From: CAYVHU01 sp964451415
GTDB lineage: Bacteria > Pseudomonadota > Alphaproteobacteria > Rhodospirillales > Magnetovibrionaceae
Length of the DNA: 55,833 nt
Direction of reading: 5' to 3'
Assembly: GCA_964451415.1 (NCBI GenBank)
Contig: CAYVHU010000017.1
Coordinates: forward strand, 1 to 55,833
Positions 24,409 to 32,368 of the stretch are shown here, in pieces. The number at the start of each line of letters is the position of its first letter. Within the stretch, counting starts at the first letter, position 1. Made by a program: the position numbers and the translations under genes. The notes below the pieces were generated by a model. That model did no database searches. It saw nothing but the letters and a program-made list of their open reading frames with translations, and was not told where the DNA came from.

Positions 24409-26319
24409 TTATCCGTAGTGCTTTTCGACGATATCGATGTGCGGAACCTTCTTCAATTCCCACTCGCCCGTTTCCGGGTCGTGACGAGAGTTGACGAAGC
24501 ACTTCCACTCCGCTTCGTTCAGGTCCGGGAAATCGGTGCGGTAGAAGAAGCCCGGATAACGGGTTTCTTCACGGAACAAGATGTGCCGCAGGTGCAGTTC
24601 GGCAGCCCACATGCGGTGATAGTTTTCCCACGCACGCATCAGTTCGTGCAGGTCTTTCGCCCGCAAGTTCAGGCTGTCTTCCTTCAACATCTTCAGGTGA
24701 TCCAGGCCGATTTCCAACATGATCTTGTTGGTCTGATAGTACGTGGACGTACCAGCAACATATTCGTCCATGTATTTCTGCAAACGCATCTGGAACATCC
24801 GCGGCGTGATGTAGAACGGGTTGACGTCTTCCTCCGTGGTCTTGTCCTTGTGCTCGAAGTAGTTGCGCACCGGAAGATAGATTTCTTCGGCAATGGCATC
24901 AATGTCGGCATGAAGAACCGGCTTGAAGTCCTTGTTGTCGCGCACGAACTTGACCATCGCCTTACCGGCGATACGGCCTTCGGCGTGCGAGCCGGACGAG
25001 AACTTGTGACCCGAGGCACCCACACCGTCACCGGCGGTGAACAGACCCTTGACCGTGGTCATACGGTTGTAGCCCCACTGCCATTCCGGCGGAGCAATAT
25101 CTTCCGGACCCGACACCCAGATGCCGCAGCAACCGGAGTGCGAACCCAGCAAGTACGGCTCGGTCGGCATCAGTTCGGATTTGGTTTCTTCCGGACGGAT
25201 GTTCATGCCCGCCCAGTGACCGGCCTGACCGATGCACATGTCGAGGAAATCTTCCCAGGCCTCGGCTTCGAGGTGCTTGACTTCCTGCGGGGTCATGGTT
25301 TCGGCCAGTTTCGCCATCGCCGTCGGCGTGTCCATGAAGATCGGGCCGCGGCCTTCCTTCATTTCCTTCAACATGGCGTGGTTGCGCAGACAGGTTGGGA
25401 TCACCGCAGCCGTATCGTACGGTGCGAAGTCCTTCAGCATGTCGGCGTTCTTGACCGTGTAGTCTTCACCGTAAGCGTTGGTCGCCTTGGCCTTGAACAG
25501 CAAGAACCAGGCGCCGACAGGACCGTAACCGTCCTTGAAGCGCGCCGGAACGAAGCGGTTTTCCATCATCGTCAGCTCGGCGCCGACTTCCGCCGCCATG
25601 GCGTAGGTCGAGCCGGCGTTCCACACCGGGTACCAGGTGCGGCCATTGCCTTCACCCATAGAACGGGGACGGAAGATGTTCACGCAACCGCCAGCCACGT
25701 TCAAAATGGCGTTGGCTTTGAAGACATAGAGCTTGTGCTCACGAACCGAGAAACCCACGGCGCCGGCGATGCGGTTCTTTTCGTTCTCATCAAGAAGATA
25801 CTTCACGATGAAAATACGTTCCATGCAGTTTTCGATGCCGATGGCTTTTTTCGCGGCTTCGGCGACGATGGGCTTGTAGCCTTCGCCGTTGATCATGATC
25901 TGCCACTTACCGGAACGCACCGGCTTGCCACCTTCGGCCAACGGCACGCCTTCGGTTTCTTTTTGCTTCCAGATGGGCAAGCCCCATTCTTCAAACAAGT
26001 GAACCGAATCATCCACGTGACGGCCAACGTCATAGACCAGATCATCGCGCGTGATGCCCATCAAGTCCGCCGAAACCATGCGGCAGTAATCTTCGGGATT
26101 GCGATCAGTACCCAAGTAGGTATTGATGGCGGAAAGGCCCATGGCGACGGCGCCGGAACGGTCCATCGCGGCCTTGTCAACCAGCGTAATTTTTACATCG
26201 GGGCCAGCCCAGCGATGTGCTTCAAACGCTGCACCGCAAGCGGCCATACCGCCGCCGACGAGCAAGATATCGGTCTCGATATCAATGATTTCGGGATTAC
26301 CGAAAGTACCTTCAGACAT
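24409..26319 (-). CDS. aprA: Adenylylsulfate reductase alpha subunit AprA
   Basis: FAD-containing catalytic subunit of dissimilatory APS reductase, which interconverts APS and sulfite plus AMP in the cytoplasm. The 636 residues begin with the FAD-binding ETDILLVGGGMAACGAAFEA. VDKAAMDRSGAVAMGLSAIN and MINGEGYKPIVAEAAKKAIG carry conserved active-site residues. GDGVGASGHKFSSGSHAEGR is the C-terminal FAD-contacting segment. No qmo, aprM or sat gene is in the window, so direction is not shown directly. With a cbb3 oxidase and no dsr genes seen, sulfite oxidation is most likely. The start follows AGGGAG. Confidence 0.96.
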   Translation of the reverse strand: MSEGTFGNPEIIDIETDILLVGGGMAACGAAFEAHRWAGPDVKITLVDKAAMDRSGAVAMGLSAINTYLGTDRNPEDYCRMVSADLMGITRDDLVYDVGRHVDDSVHLFEEWGLPIWKQKETEGVPLAEGGKPVRSGKWQIMINGEGYKPIVAEAAKKAIGIENCMERIFIVKYLLDENEKNRIAGAVGFSVREHKLYVFKANAILNVAGGCVNIFRPRSMGEGNGRTWYPVWNAGSTYAMAAEVGAELTMMENRFVPARFKDGYGPVGAWFLLFKAKATNAYGEDYTVKNADMLKDFAPYDTAAVIPTCLRNHAMLKEMKEGRGPIFMDTPTAMAKLAETMTPQEVKHLEAEAWEDFLDMCIGQAGHWAGMNIRPEETKSELMPTEPYLLGSHSGCCGIWVSGPEDIAPPEWQWGYNRMTTVKGLFTAGDGVGASGHKFSSGSHAEGRIAGKAMVKFVRDNKDFKPVLHADIDAIAEEIYLPVRNYFEHKDKTTEEDVNPFYITPRMFQMRLQKYMDEYVAGTSTYYQTNKIMLEIGLDHLKMLKEDSLNLRAKDLHELMRAWENYHRMWAAELHLRHILFREETRYPGFFYRTDFPDLNEAEWKCFVNSRHDPETGEWELKKVPHIDIVEKHYG

Positions 26320-26421
26320 AGAATATTCTCCCTGTGGGACGGGGTATCCGCGACCCGGCGCGGACCTGCCCGTCGAAAATGGAAGTCAAAACAAAACCCC
26401 GCAAAAACGGGATTTAAACCA

Positions 26422-26844
26422 TTAAGACGGAGTGCGCAGCGAACCGGATTCGGTGAACAGCAGATTGTCGTCCAGGCTGCCGGCTTCCGGCTTTCCTGCA
26501 TACGGATCAATGCTGCCGACCGGGGTCGTGCGAACCGGGAACTTGAAGCGTTTCACTTGACCATCGCGGAACTTGATGGTCCACATGATAGCGCTATCGG
26601 TGCGCAGCGGAATGCACGCGCCGCCCATCGGAACGACATCTTGATAAGCACGAACTTCAATGGCCTGCTGCGGGCAGGCTTTGACGCAGCACTGGCATTC
26701 CCAGCACTGATCCGGCTCTTGATTGTAAGCCTTCATACGCTCGGTATCGAGCTTCATCAGATCATTCGGGCAGATGTACATGCAAGCGGTGACTTCACCG
26801 CCCTTGCAGCCGTCACACTTGTCGGTATGCACAAAAGTGGGCAT
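26422..26844 (-). CDS. aprB: Adenylylsulfate reductase beta subunit AprB
   Basis: Iron-sulfur subunit of APS reductase, 140 residues. It carries two 4Fe-4S clusters through CDGCKGGEVTACMYICPNDL and CWECQCCVKACPQQAIEVRA, and a C-terminal tail (RFKFPVRTTPVGSIDPYAGK) that wraps around AprA. The ATG at 26844 has GGGAG about 9 bases upstream; the frame extends further upstream without homology. aprB precedes aprA by 102 bases, the standard aprBA order, and both share nearly the same ribosome-site sequence (CAGGGAGAAT). Confidence 0.96.
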   Translation of the reverse strand: MPTFVHTDKCDGCKGGEVTACMYICPNDLMKLDTERMKAYNQEPDQCWECQCCVKACPQQAIEVRAYQDVVPMGGACIPLRTDSAIMWTIKFRDGQVKRFKFPVRTTPVGSIDPYAGKPEAGSLDDNLLFTESGSLRTPS

Positions 26845-27190
26845 TAGAGAATTCTCCCTGTTTCGACACTCGCGTGTCCAATCGATTATGGGGTAAGGAT
26901 ACGTAAAGGCACACGGGAAACACCCCCGCACCGCCGGCCTGGTCCCCCATCTGGATAACCACGCCGACTTGACTACGAACCACCCCCCTGTTTTTCCGGA
27001 GGATCGAGGTTTTCCCCGAATATTATTAATATTTCATGTAAGACATATAACGGCTCATAATGTAAGTCAAACGCCTTCCTTCAGGAAATGATAATTAAGC
27101 AATCTCGTACATTGGACTTATTCCGGACGTAACTCATTCCCTATTAAAAACAGACGATTCACAACATAGTATGGAGGATGATTCCAACCC
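26845..27190. promoter_or_regulatory. Divergent region between aprB and the MazG-like gene
   Basis: No gene seen in 346 bases. The part next to aprB has a short hairpin, GACAC (26865-26869) and GTGTC (26874-26878) around a 4-base loop. It also has the palindrome GAGAATTCTC (26847-26856), which overlaps the aprB ribosome site. The AT-rich middle (about 27015-27070) probably holds the aprBA promoter, but I could not assign boxes with confidence. Confidence 0.45.
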
Positions 27191-27547
27191 ATGAACGCGG
27201 CACTCCTCGCGCTTACGACCCGTTTGACACATTTTCGCGATGAGCGGGATTGGCGCAAGTTCCACAACCTGAAAGATCTCATTCAATCGGTGGGCATCGA
27301 AGCGGGAGAATTGATGGAACTGACACAATGGAAAACCACCGAGGAGGCCGAAGACGCCCTCACGGAGATCACCTTTCGCTCCCGGCTAAGTGAAGAACTG
27401 TCCGATGTCTTTATATACCTGCTTTTAATCGCAGAGCGCGCGGGCCTGGACTTGATCGAAGAGGCGCAGCATAAAATCGACTTGAACGAGACCAAATACC
27501 CGGTCAAAAAAGCCCGGGGAAACGCTCGAAAGTATACGGAATTATAA
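27191..27547 (+). CDS. MazG-like nucleotide pyrophosphohydrolase
   Basis: A 118-residue all-alpha NTP pyrophosphohydrolase of the MazG-like/dCTPase (RS21-C6) group, which removes pyrophosphate from non-canonical or excess nucleotides. Residues 25-45, HNLKDLIQSVGIEAGELMEL then TQW, hold the first Glu metal ligands, and EELSDVFIYLLLIAERAGLD holds the second E..D set. GGAGG lies about 10 bases before the ATG. It stands alone between the apr region and the EAL gene. Confidence 0.9.
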   Translation: MNAALLALTTRLTHFRDERDWRKFHNLKDLIQSVGIEAGELMELTQWKTTEEAEDALTEITFRSRLSEELSDVFIYLLLIAERAGLDLIEEAQHKIDLNETKYPVKKARGNARKYTEL

Positions 27548-27812
27548 ACGACATCGTCTGTGTCACATCGAAGCCTCCCCCTCTTTAGCCGTCATCGCCT
27601 TGCCCTCCAGCACCCTTGGCGGCGCACGATGAAGATGCAAATACCGATCAAAACGCTACTCTTGCGAGTGGTGACAAAACGTGTTCCCTATAGGGCATGA
27701 CATTTCTCTCAAGAGCCTCGCCAAGGGTGCACACGACCACCTATGCGGCCCATTACCGGTCATTCCTGACGGACGCCTGGATCGTCGTCCGCTTGAATCC
27801 GGAGCCCGCACC

Positions 27813-29087
27813 ATGAGCGCACTGTCTTACCTACGCACCATCGCAGAAGTGGCCGAAGTTCTGGGTAAAGCTTACCGGCAAAAGACCGCTTGCACACTTT
27901 TGAAAATCAAAATCAATCCCGCGACCGAAGTCGTCCGCCTCAGCGAGCCGGATCATCTGGCGGGCGAAGCCCGCCTGTTAAAGCACATGGAAACGATCAT
28001 CGCCGAGGAATTCAAGGACAGTCCCATTTATCAATTGTCCTTCAGCGCCTACATGGTGATTCTCGATGGCGCCTACGATGATGTTGCAACGCGGCTGCAC
28101 GATTTCGTCGATGACGTTGCCCCGCGGCGGATCTGTCTCGGAGACAAAACCTATTACCCCAAAATGATCGTCGGCATCACGGAGCTGGAAGACAATCTCG
28201 GCGTCAGTCTGTCGCGGCTGGAATTCGCCACGCGCAAGGCTTCGGTGTCGGCCAACAGAACATCATGTTATGTCCCACGCGACGATGCGGATTTCGCCTG
28301 TTACCAATGCTGTCGCGTCGGACTGCGGATTCTGCGCCGGGCGCTCGACAATGCCGAACTGGGTCTTTTCGCACAACCGATTGTCGCCATGGACGCGGTC
28401 CCAGGCACCAAGGCGCGCAAGTTCGAGGTCCTGCTGCGCCATTACCAGGACGCCACGACCATCGCGCCGCCCGTGGACATGCTCATGTTTGCCAATTTCA
28501 ACGACGTGACGCAGGACCTGGACCTTTACGTCATCGAGCTTCTGTGTCGAAACTTCCCACATCTATTCGGTAGCGACGGCAAAGATGTCGATACCGTTAC
28601 CATCAATATTTCCGGCCCCTCTTTTATCCGCCCGCGTTTTGCCGACACCGTGATCGCACTGGTAAAACGCTATCAGGTTCCTGCCCACAAAGTGGTTCTG
28701 GAAATTACCGAGGACGTCGCCAACAGCGCCAAAAAACAGGCCCTTTCGACCATGGAGGCGTTCCGCGCAGCGGGCTTTCAGCTGGCCTTGGACGACATCG
28801 GCACCGGGTCGAGCAACTTCCGCACCTTGCATGAATTTCCCGTCGATTTTTTTAAAATCGACCGCTCCTACTGCGAAGACGTGCAACGGGATTCTTCGGT
28901 GCGCGCTTTTGTGCAGCTCATTATCGATATCGGAAAAGCCCACGCAAAGACCGTCATCGCCGAAGGCATTCCCGACGAAGAAACCCATGACCTTCTGCGT
29001 GCCATGGGGGTTGATTTTTCACAAAGTTTTCTCACTGGCCGGCCTTGCGAACTGATTCCCGCGCCGAAATTTACACCTCAAACGTGA
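27813..29087 (+). CDS. EAL-domain cyclic-di-GMP phosphodiesterase with degenerate GGDEF domain
   Basis: A 424-residue cytoplasmic protein. The C-terminal EAL domain (about 183-420) appears active: EVL at 205-207 (EAL position), N265, E297 in LEITED, DD at 327-328 in LDDIGTGSSN, K348 in FFKIDR and E384 in IAEGI. The N-terminal part resembles a GGDEF fold but reads SFSAY (76-80) where GGDEF should be, so it probably cannot make c-di-GMP. The ATG at 27813 follows GGAG by 8 bases. It ends 20 bases from the convergent cNMP-binding gene. Confidence 0.88.
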   Translation: MSALSYLRTIAEVAEVLGKAYRQKTACTLLKIKINPATEVVRLSEPDHLAGEARLLKHMETIIAEEFKDSPIYQLSFSAYMVILDGAYDDVATRLHDFVDDVAPRRICLGDKTYYPKMIVGITELEDNLGVSLSRLEFATRKASVSANRTSCYVPRDDADFACYQCCRVGLRILRRALDNAELGLFAQPIVAMDAVPGTKARKFEVLLRHYQDATTIAPPVDMLMFANFNDVTQDLDLYVIELLCRNFPHLFGSDGKDVDTVTINISGPSFIRPRFADTVIALVKRYQVPAHKVVLEITEDVANSAKKQALSTMEAFRAAGFQLALDDIGTGSSNFRTLHEFPVDFFKIDRSYCEDVQRDSSVRAFVQLIIDIGKAHAKTVIAEGIPDEETHDLLRAMGVDFSQSFLTGRPCELIPAPKFTPQT

Positions 29088-29107
29088 GCGGAAACAGGGC
29101 CGCCCCA

Positions 29108-29605
29108 TCAGTGCTCCCAGGAATGGGCATCGGTGGGAGGCGTGCTTTTGTCCTTGCAAAAACGGGCGTAATCCTGTCCCAATTTGGTGAAATTTTCGGC
29201 TATTTTTCCCGACAGCCCCTGCATCACCGAGAGCGCGGCTTCCGGCGTACTGGTCACCATTTGCAGGAACATCTCCCCTTCAATGCGCAAGACCTCCACT
29301 TTCCCCTTGGCGCGCGCGCTCACGAGGCGGGGAATGTTCTGGATCACGGCCATTTCACCGAACAATTCATGCTCACCGACCATCCCGACGGGAACCTCGC
29401 AGTGCTCGTTGAAGATCAGTTGTTCCACTTCGCCTTGAATGACCACATAAACGTCATCGGCCACATCGTTGATATGAAACAAGGTCTCTCCGTCTTCATA
29501 GGTCAAGGGATTACAGGCGAGCGCTATCAGCTTTTTATTGCAATCGCTCAAGGATTCCAAAATGGGGATATGGTGCAACAGACAAAATATCTTTTTGTAA
29601 TCCAT
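29108..29605 (-). CDS. Cyclic nucleotide-binding (cNMP) domain protein without DNA-binding domain
   Basis: A 165-residue protein made of little more than a CAP-type cNMP-binding beta-roll. LTYEDGETLFHINDVADDVY then VVIQGEVEQL form the N-terminal strands. GEHELFGEMAVIQNIPRLVS corresponds to the phosphate-binding cassette (consensus FGE.A....PR.A). No helix-turn-helix follows, so it is not a Crp-type regulator. It starts 12 bases after the degenerate ABC transporter on the same strand, with AAGGGAAAA as ribosome site, so the two are probably co-expressed and may act together. The ligand is unknown. Confidence 0.88.
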   Translation of the reverse strand: MDYKKIFCLLHHIPILESLSDCNKKLIALACNPLTYEDGETLFHINDVADDVYVVIQGEVEQLIFNEHCEVPVGMVGEHELFGEMAVIQNIPRLVSARAKGKVEVLRIEGEMFLQMVTSTPEAALSVMQGLSGKIAENFTKLGQDYARFCKDKSTPPTDAHSWEH

Positions 29606-29617
29606 CGACGTTTTCCC

Positions 29618-32260
29618 TTACGACATGACCAAATGGCGATAGGCCGATCCGGATTTTACGATGTCCTCGATCTTGCCTTGCTCAATCACTTGCCCGCCTT
29701 CCATGATGAAGACCTTTTCGAACTTACCGGCCACATCCGTCCGCTCAAGCACCCAGAGCAATCCCCGCGAACCGACATCCTTCAAGATCGCCTCCATCAT
29801 CGCCGTCTCCTGCTCAGGGCTCATGATGGACGTTGCCGAATCGACGATCAACAAGTCGGGCCGTTTCAAAACGGCCCGCGCAATGGCAACTTTCTGGCGC
29901 TGCGCCGCCGTCAATCGACTGCCGCCAAGACCAACTTCCGTATCGAGGCCAACTTCGATGATATCATAATACAGTCCAAAACGCTCGACCATGCTCCACA
30001 CCAGACGACCGATGTGCTGACGTGCCTTGGCCCTGCCGTAAATCGGTTTTCCAAACAGAATGTTATCTTGAATGGAGATCATCGGGTTGTAGGCGTTCTC
30101 GTCAAAGAAACAGACTGATTTTTTCATATGTTCCGGCAGATCGGCGGCGAATATTTCGCGGGCGCGCAGGATATTTTTTTGAAAATCGTCATCAATCAGA
30201 TTCAAATGATGACGCGCAACAACCAAATTGAACGGCAAGGACATAAGCATGCGTTTGTCCTCTTCGTTCAACGCGTCGATCCCAATTTTTTCTATGCTGC
30301 GTACACACTGGATGAAGGCCGGCAATTCATCGGCCTGGATGAAGCTGAAGCGTCTGAAATATTCGTGATCGGATGGAATGTCGCGAAACACATCCACCAT
30401 CACTTCGGCAAGTCTGGCGCCGATCGAGACGAACTTTCCGCAAAGGCCGACCTTGTCCAGAACATCCATAACGTAAGGATTTGCGCTGAGTTTCTCGGTC
30501 GCCAGCGCCGGATCGAGCGGGGCACCGAACAACAGATTCTCGGCCACGGAAAGATTCGTATTGTATTGCTTGCGATCAAACGGTTCGAACAACGGAATCG
30601 CTTCGACGCACTGCAATTCCGAGTGCAGGTGCATACGCGCGTTAAGGATCTTTTCGACAACCTCCGGTTTGTCAAACGGGTCGAGCTGACGGTTCAGGCC
30701 GAACTCATAAATTTCATTTTTCAGATCCACGATCCCAAGGACATCCAGGACACGTGCCTGCAGTTGCTGCGGCCCGGACACGCCTGCGGCTTCGTAATCG
30801 AGCCAATCCGCGGCCACGTCATTGGTGGCATTGCCGGCCTCGCAGGCTTCAAGCTCCCAACGCAGGCGAGCGTCGCGCGCCTTGTCATTGTAAGCTGCGG
30901 CGCGCAAAGGTTCGTGCTTCAGGCCGTAAAAAAGATTGTCGCGCAACGTGCCGGAAAACAACGCCGCGTTCTCGCCAACATAGGCCATGCGCCGCCCGGT
31001 AACGGCTTCGTGCAATTTGTTCAGGTCTTGCTCACCGACTTTAATACTGCCGGAATCCGGATGCAGCAAACGAGCGATCATTTGCGTCAATTCGCTTTTT
31101 CCGGTGCCATCCGAACTCAGGATGCAAACCTTATCGCCTAAATTCATCTGAAAGGTTGCGCCATCCAAAATGGTGATCGCATTGTCTCCGTCCAGCTTCA
31201 GGAAATTTCCCGTGAGCGGCACGTTCAAAAGCGGCTTGACGGCGGGAGAACCGCCTTGTTGCGAGGGCTCAAGCATACCGTTCGGGCGAAACTGTTCGGC
31301 CAGTTGTTGATACTTGATCCGGGCATTTTCCATACCCTGGTAATAGCTCAGAAGGTCCTTCCACGGCGATGACAGGTCCTTGTAGGCGGCGAGAACGGCG
31401 ACCAGCGCACCAAAGGAAAGATTTCCCCTGATCACCAGATATCCACCGATGGAGTAGAAAAAGAAGGGCGTCATTTGCGCCAGAAAATTATTCAAAAACT
31501 TGATCACGAATTTCTTGCGGTAAATCAAAAACCGGATATCGTAAATATCGCCCAGACGTTTTGATATCCCCGCACGTTCATATTCCGATGTGTCGTGGGC
31601 ATGGATTTCTTTTATGCCAGAGATGCTTTCGCCCATCTGCGCAGACAGTTTACGCACCGCAAGCACGCGTTTTTTCGCCAGATCGTTGACCTGTTTTTGT
31701 AACCTTGGAATCAAATAAATCTGAAACGGATACAAGGAAATTGCCGCCAGTCCGAGATACGGGTCTTGCATGAACATGAACACCAGGATCGTCACCATCC
31801 GTCCCCCTTCAAGGGCCGGCACCGCCAAGGCATCGCCGATAAAGCCGCCCAGAGGTTCCACCTCGGCGGTGATCATGGTGATGATTTCACCTTGTGACAT
31901 CTTGCGAAAATGCGGCAGGGGAAAGCGCATCACCTGACTGGCCAGTTGAAACCGCAAGCGGCGTAACATGCGTTCGCCAAGCAGACCCTTTTGCACGCTG
32001 ACCCAGTATTTGAACCCGCCATTGACCAGCACAAGGCCCAGGAACGTCACACAGAGAAGAACCAGATACTCCACCCGTTCAAAACGAAAGCCGCCGAGGG
32101 CAACGGGAAATGTTCCCCCACTAATGGCGTCGTTGAAAATCATCTTCGGCATTTCCAAGACCGCATACAAAAACGGCATAGACACCAGAATCATAAACAG
32201 CAACCGCAACTGGTGTTTCGTGCTGTAGGCGACGATGAATTTAAAAATCGTACTTTTCAT
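29618..32260 (-). CDS. Degenerate ABC transporter (fused permease-ATPase) with large insertion in the nucleotide-binding domain
   Basis: An 880-residue protein. The N-terminal ABC exporter membrane domain (about 15-310) is intact in form: FMILVSMPFLYAVLEMPKMI, the intracellular loop FPLPHFRKMSQGEIITMITA and QMGESISGIKEIHAHDTSEY. The nucleotide-binding domain begins near 350 with Walker A SSDGTGKS, lacking the first Gly. About 270 extra residues then separate the Q-loop region from the signature. The Q-loop Gln is Glu, the signature LSGGQ reads LTAAQ, Walker B ends VDS in place of DE, and the H-loop His appears to be Glu. Three Q-loop-like NLxxG segments occur, near residues 427-446, 570-581 and 717-739. 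It is probably not a working ATPase. ATG 32260 was chosen over TTG 32266. Confidence 0.85.
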   Translation of the reverse strand: MKSTIFKFIVAYSTKHQLRLLFMILVSMPFLYAVLEMPKMIFNDAISGGTFPVALGGFRFERVEYLVLLCVTFLGLVLVNGGFKYWVSVQKGLLGERMLRRLRFQLASQVMRFPLPHFRKMSQGEIITMITAEVEPLGGFIGDALAVPALEGGRMVTILVFMFMQDPYLGLAAISLYPFQIYLIPRLQKQVNDLAKKRVLAVRKLSAQMGESISGIKEIHAHDTSEYERAGISKRLGDIYDIRFLIYRKKFVIKFLNNFLAQMTPFFFYSIGGYLVIRGNLSFGALVAVLAAYKDLSSPWKDLLSYYQGMENARIKYQQLAEQFRPNGMLEPSQQGGSPAVKPLLNVPLTGNFLKLDGDNAITILDGATFQMNLGDKVCILSSDGTGKSELTQMIARLLHPDSGSIKVGEQDLNKLHEAVTGRRMAYVGENAALFSGTLRDNLFYGLKHEPLRAAAYNDKARDARLRWELEACEAGNATNDVAADWLDYEAAGVSGPQQLQARVLDVLGIVDLKNEIYEFGLNRQLDPFDKPEVVEKILNARMHLHSELQCVEAIPLFEPFDRKQYNTNLSVAENLLFGAPLDPALATEKLSANPYVMDVLDKVGLCGKFVSIGARLAEVMVDVFRDIPSDHEYFRRFSFIQADELPAFIQCVRSIEKIGIDALNEEDKRMLMSLPFNLVVARHHLNLIDDDFQKNILRAREIFAADLPEHMKKSVCFFDENAYNPMISIQDNILFGKPIYGRAKARQHIGRLVWSMVERFGLYYDIIEVGLDTEVGLGGSRLTAAQRQKVAIARAVLKRPDLLIVDSATSIMSPEQETAMMEAILKDVGSRGLLWVLERTDVAGKFEKVFIMEGGQVIEQGKIEDIVKSGSAYRHLVMS

Positions 32261-32368
32261 GTGCAATCCGGCGTTTTTTCAAGGTCATGCAAGTTCTACA
32301 TAAACTATCATAAAAATAGTATTATAAAACCGAACCGTGTGGCTATACTTTAAGCCAAGGAGCGGATC
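32261..32368. promoter_or_regulatory. Divergent promoter region between the ABC gene and the glycosyltransferase operon
   Basis: A 108-base AT-rich spacer. On the minus strand it contains TATAAT near 32314-32319, a good -10 candidate for the ABC-cNMP pair, though I see no clear -35. ACTAT and ATAGT around a 7-base spacer form a small inverted repeat near 32304-32320 that could be an operator. AAGGAG precedes the plus-strand start at 32369. Confidence 0.4.

Noticed and set aside
24292..26847. An 851-codon open frame antisense to aprA and aprB
   Set aside because: It mirrors the highly biased codons of aprBA, has no domain pattern and no ribosome site. The conserved proteins are on the minus strand.
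27015..27070. Repeat of ATGTAAG in the aprB-mazG spacer as an operator
   Set aside because: Only 7 bases long, at a spacing of about two and a half helix turns in AT-rich DNA; it could arise by chance.
29045..30118. A 357-codon plus-strand frame opposite the cNMP-binding and ABC genes
   Set aside because: Antisense to two genes with recognisable domains; no motif of its own.
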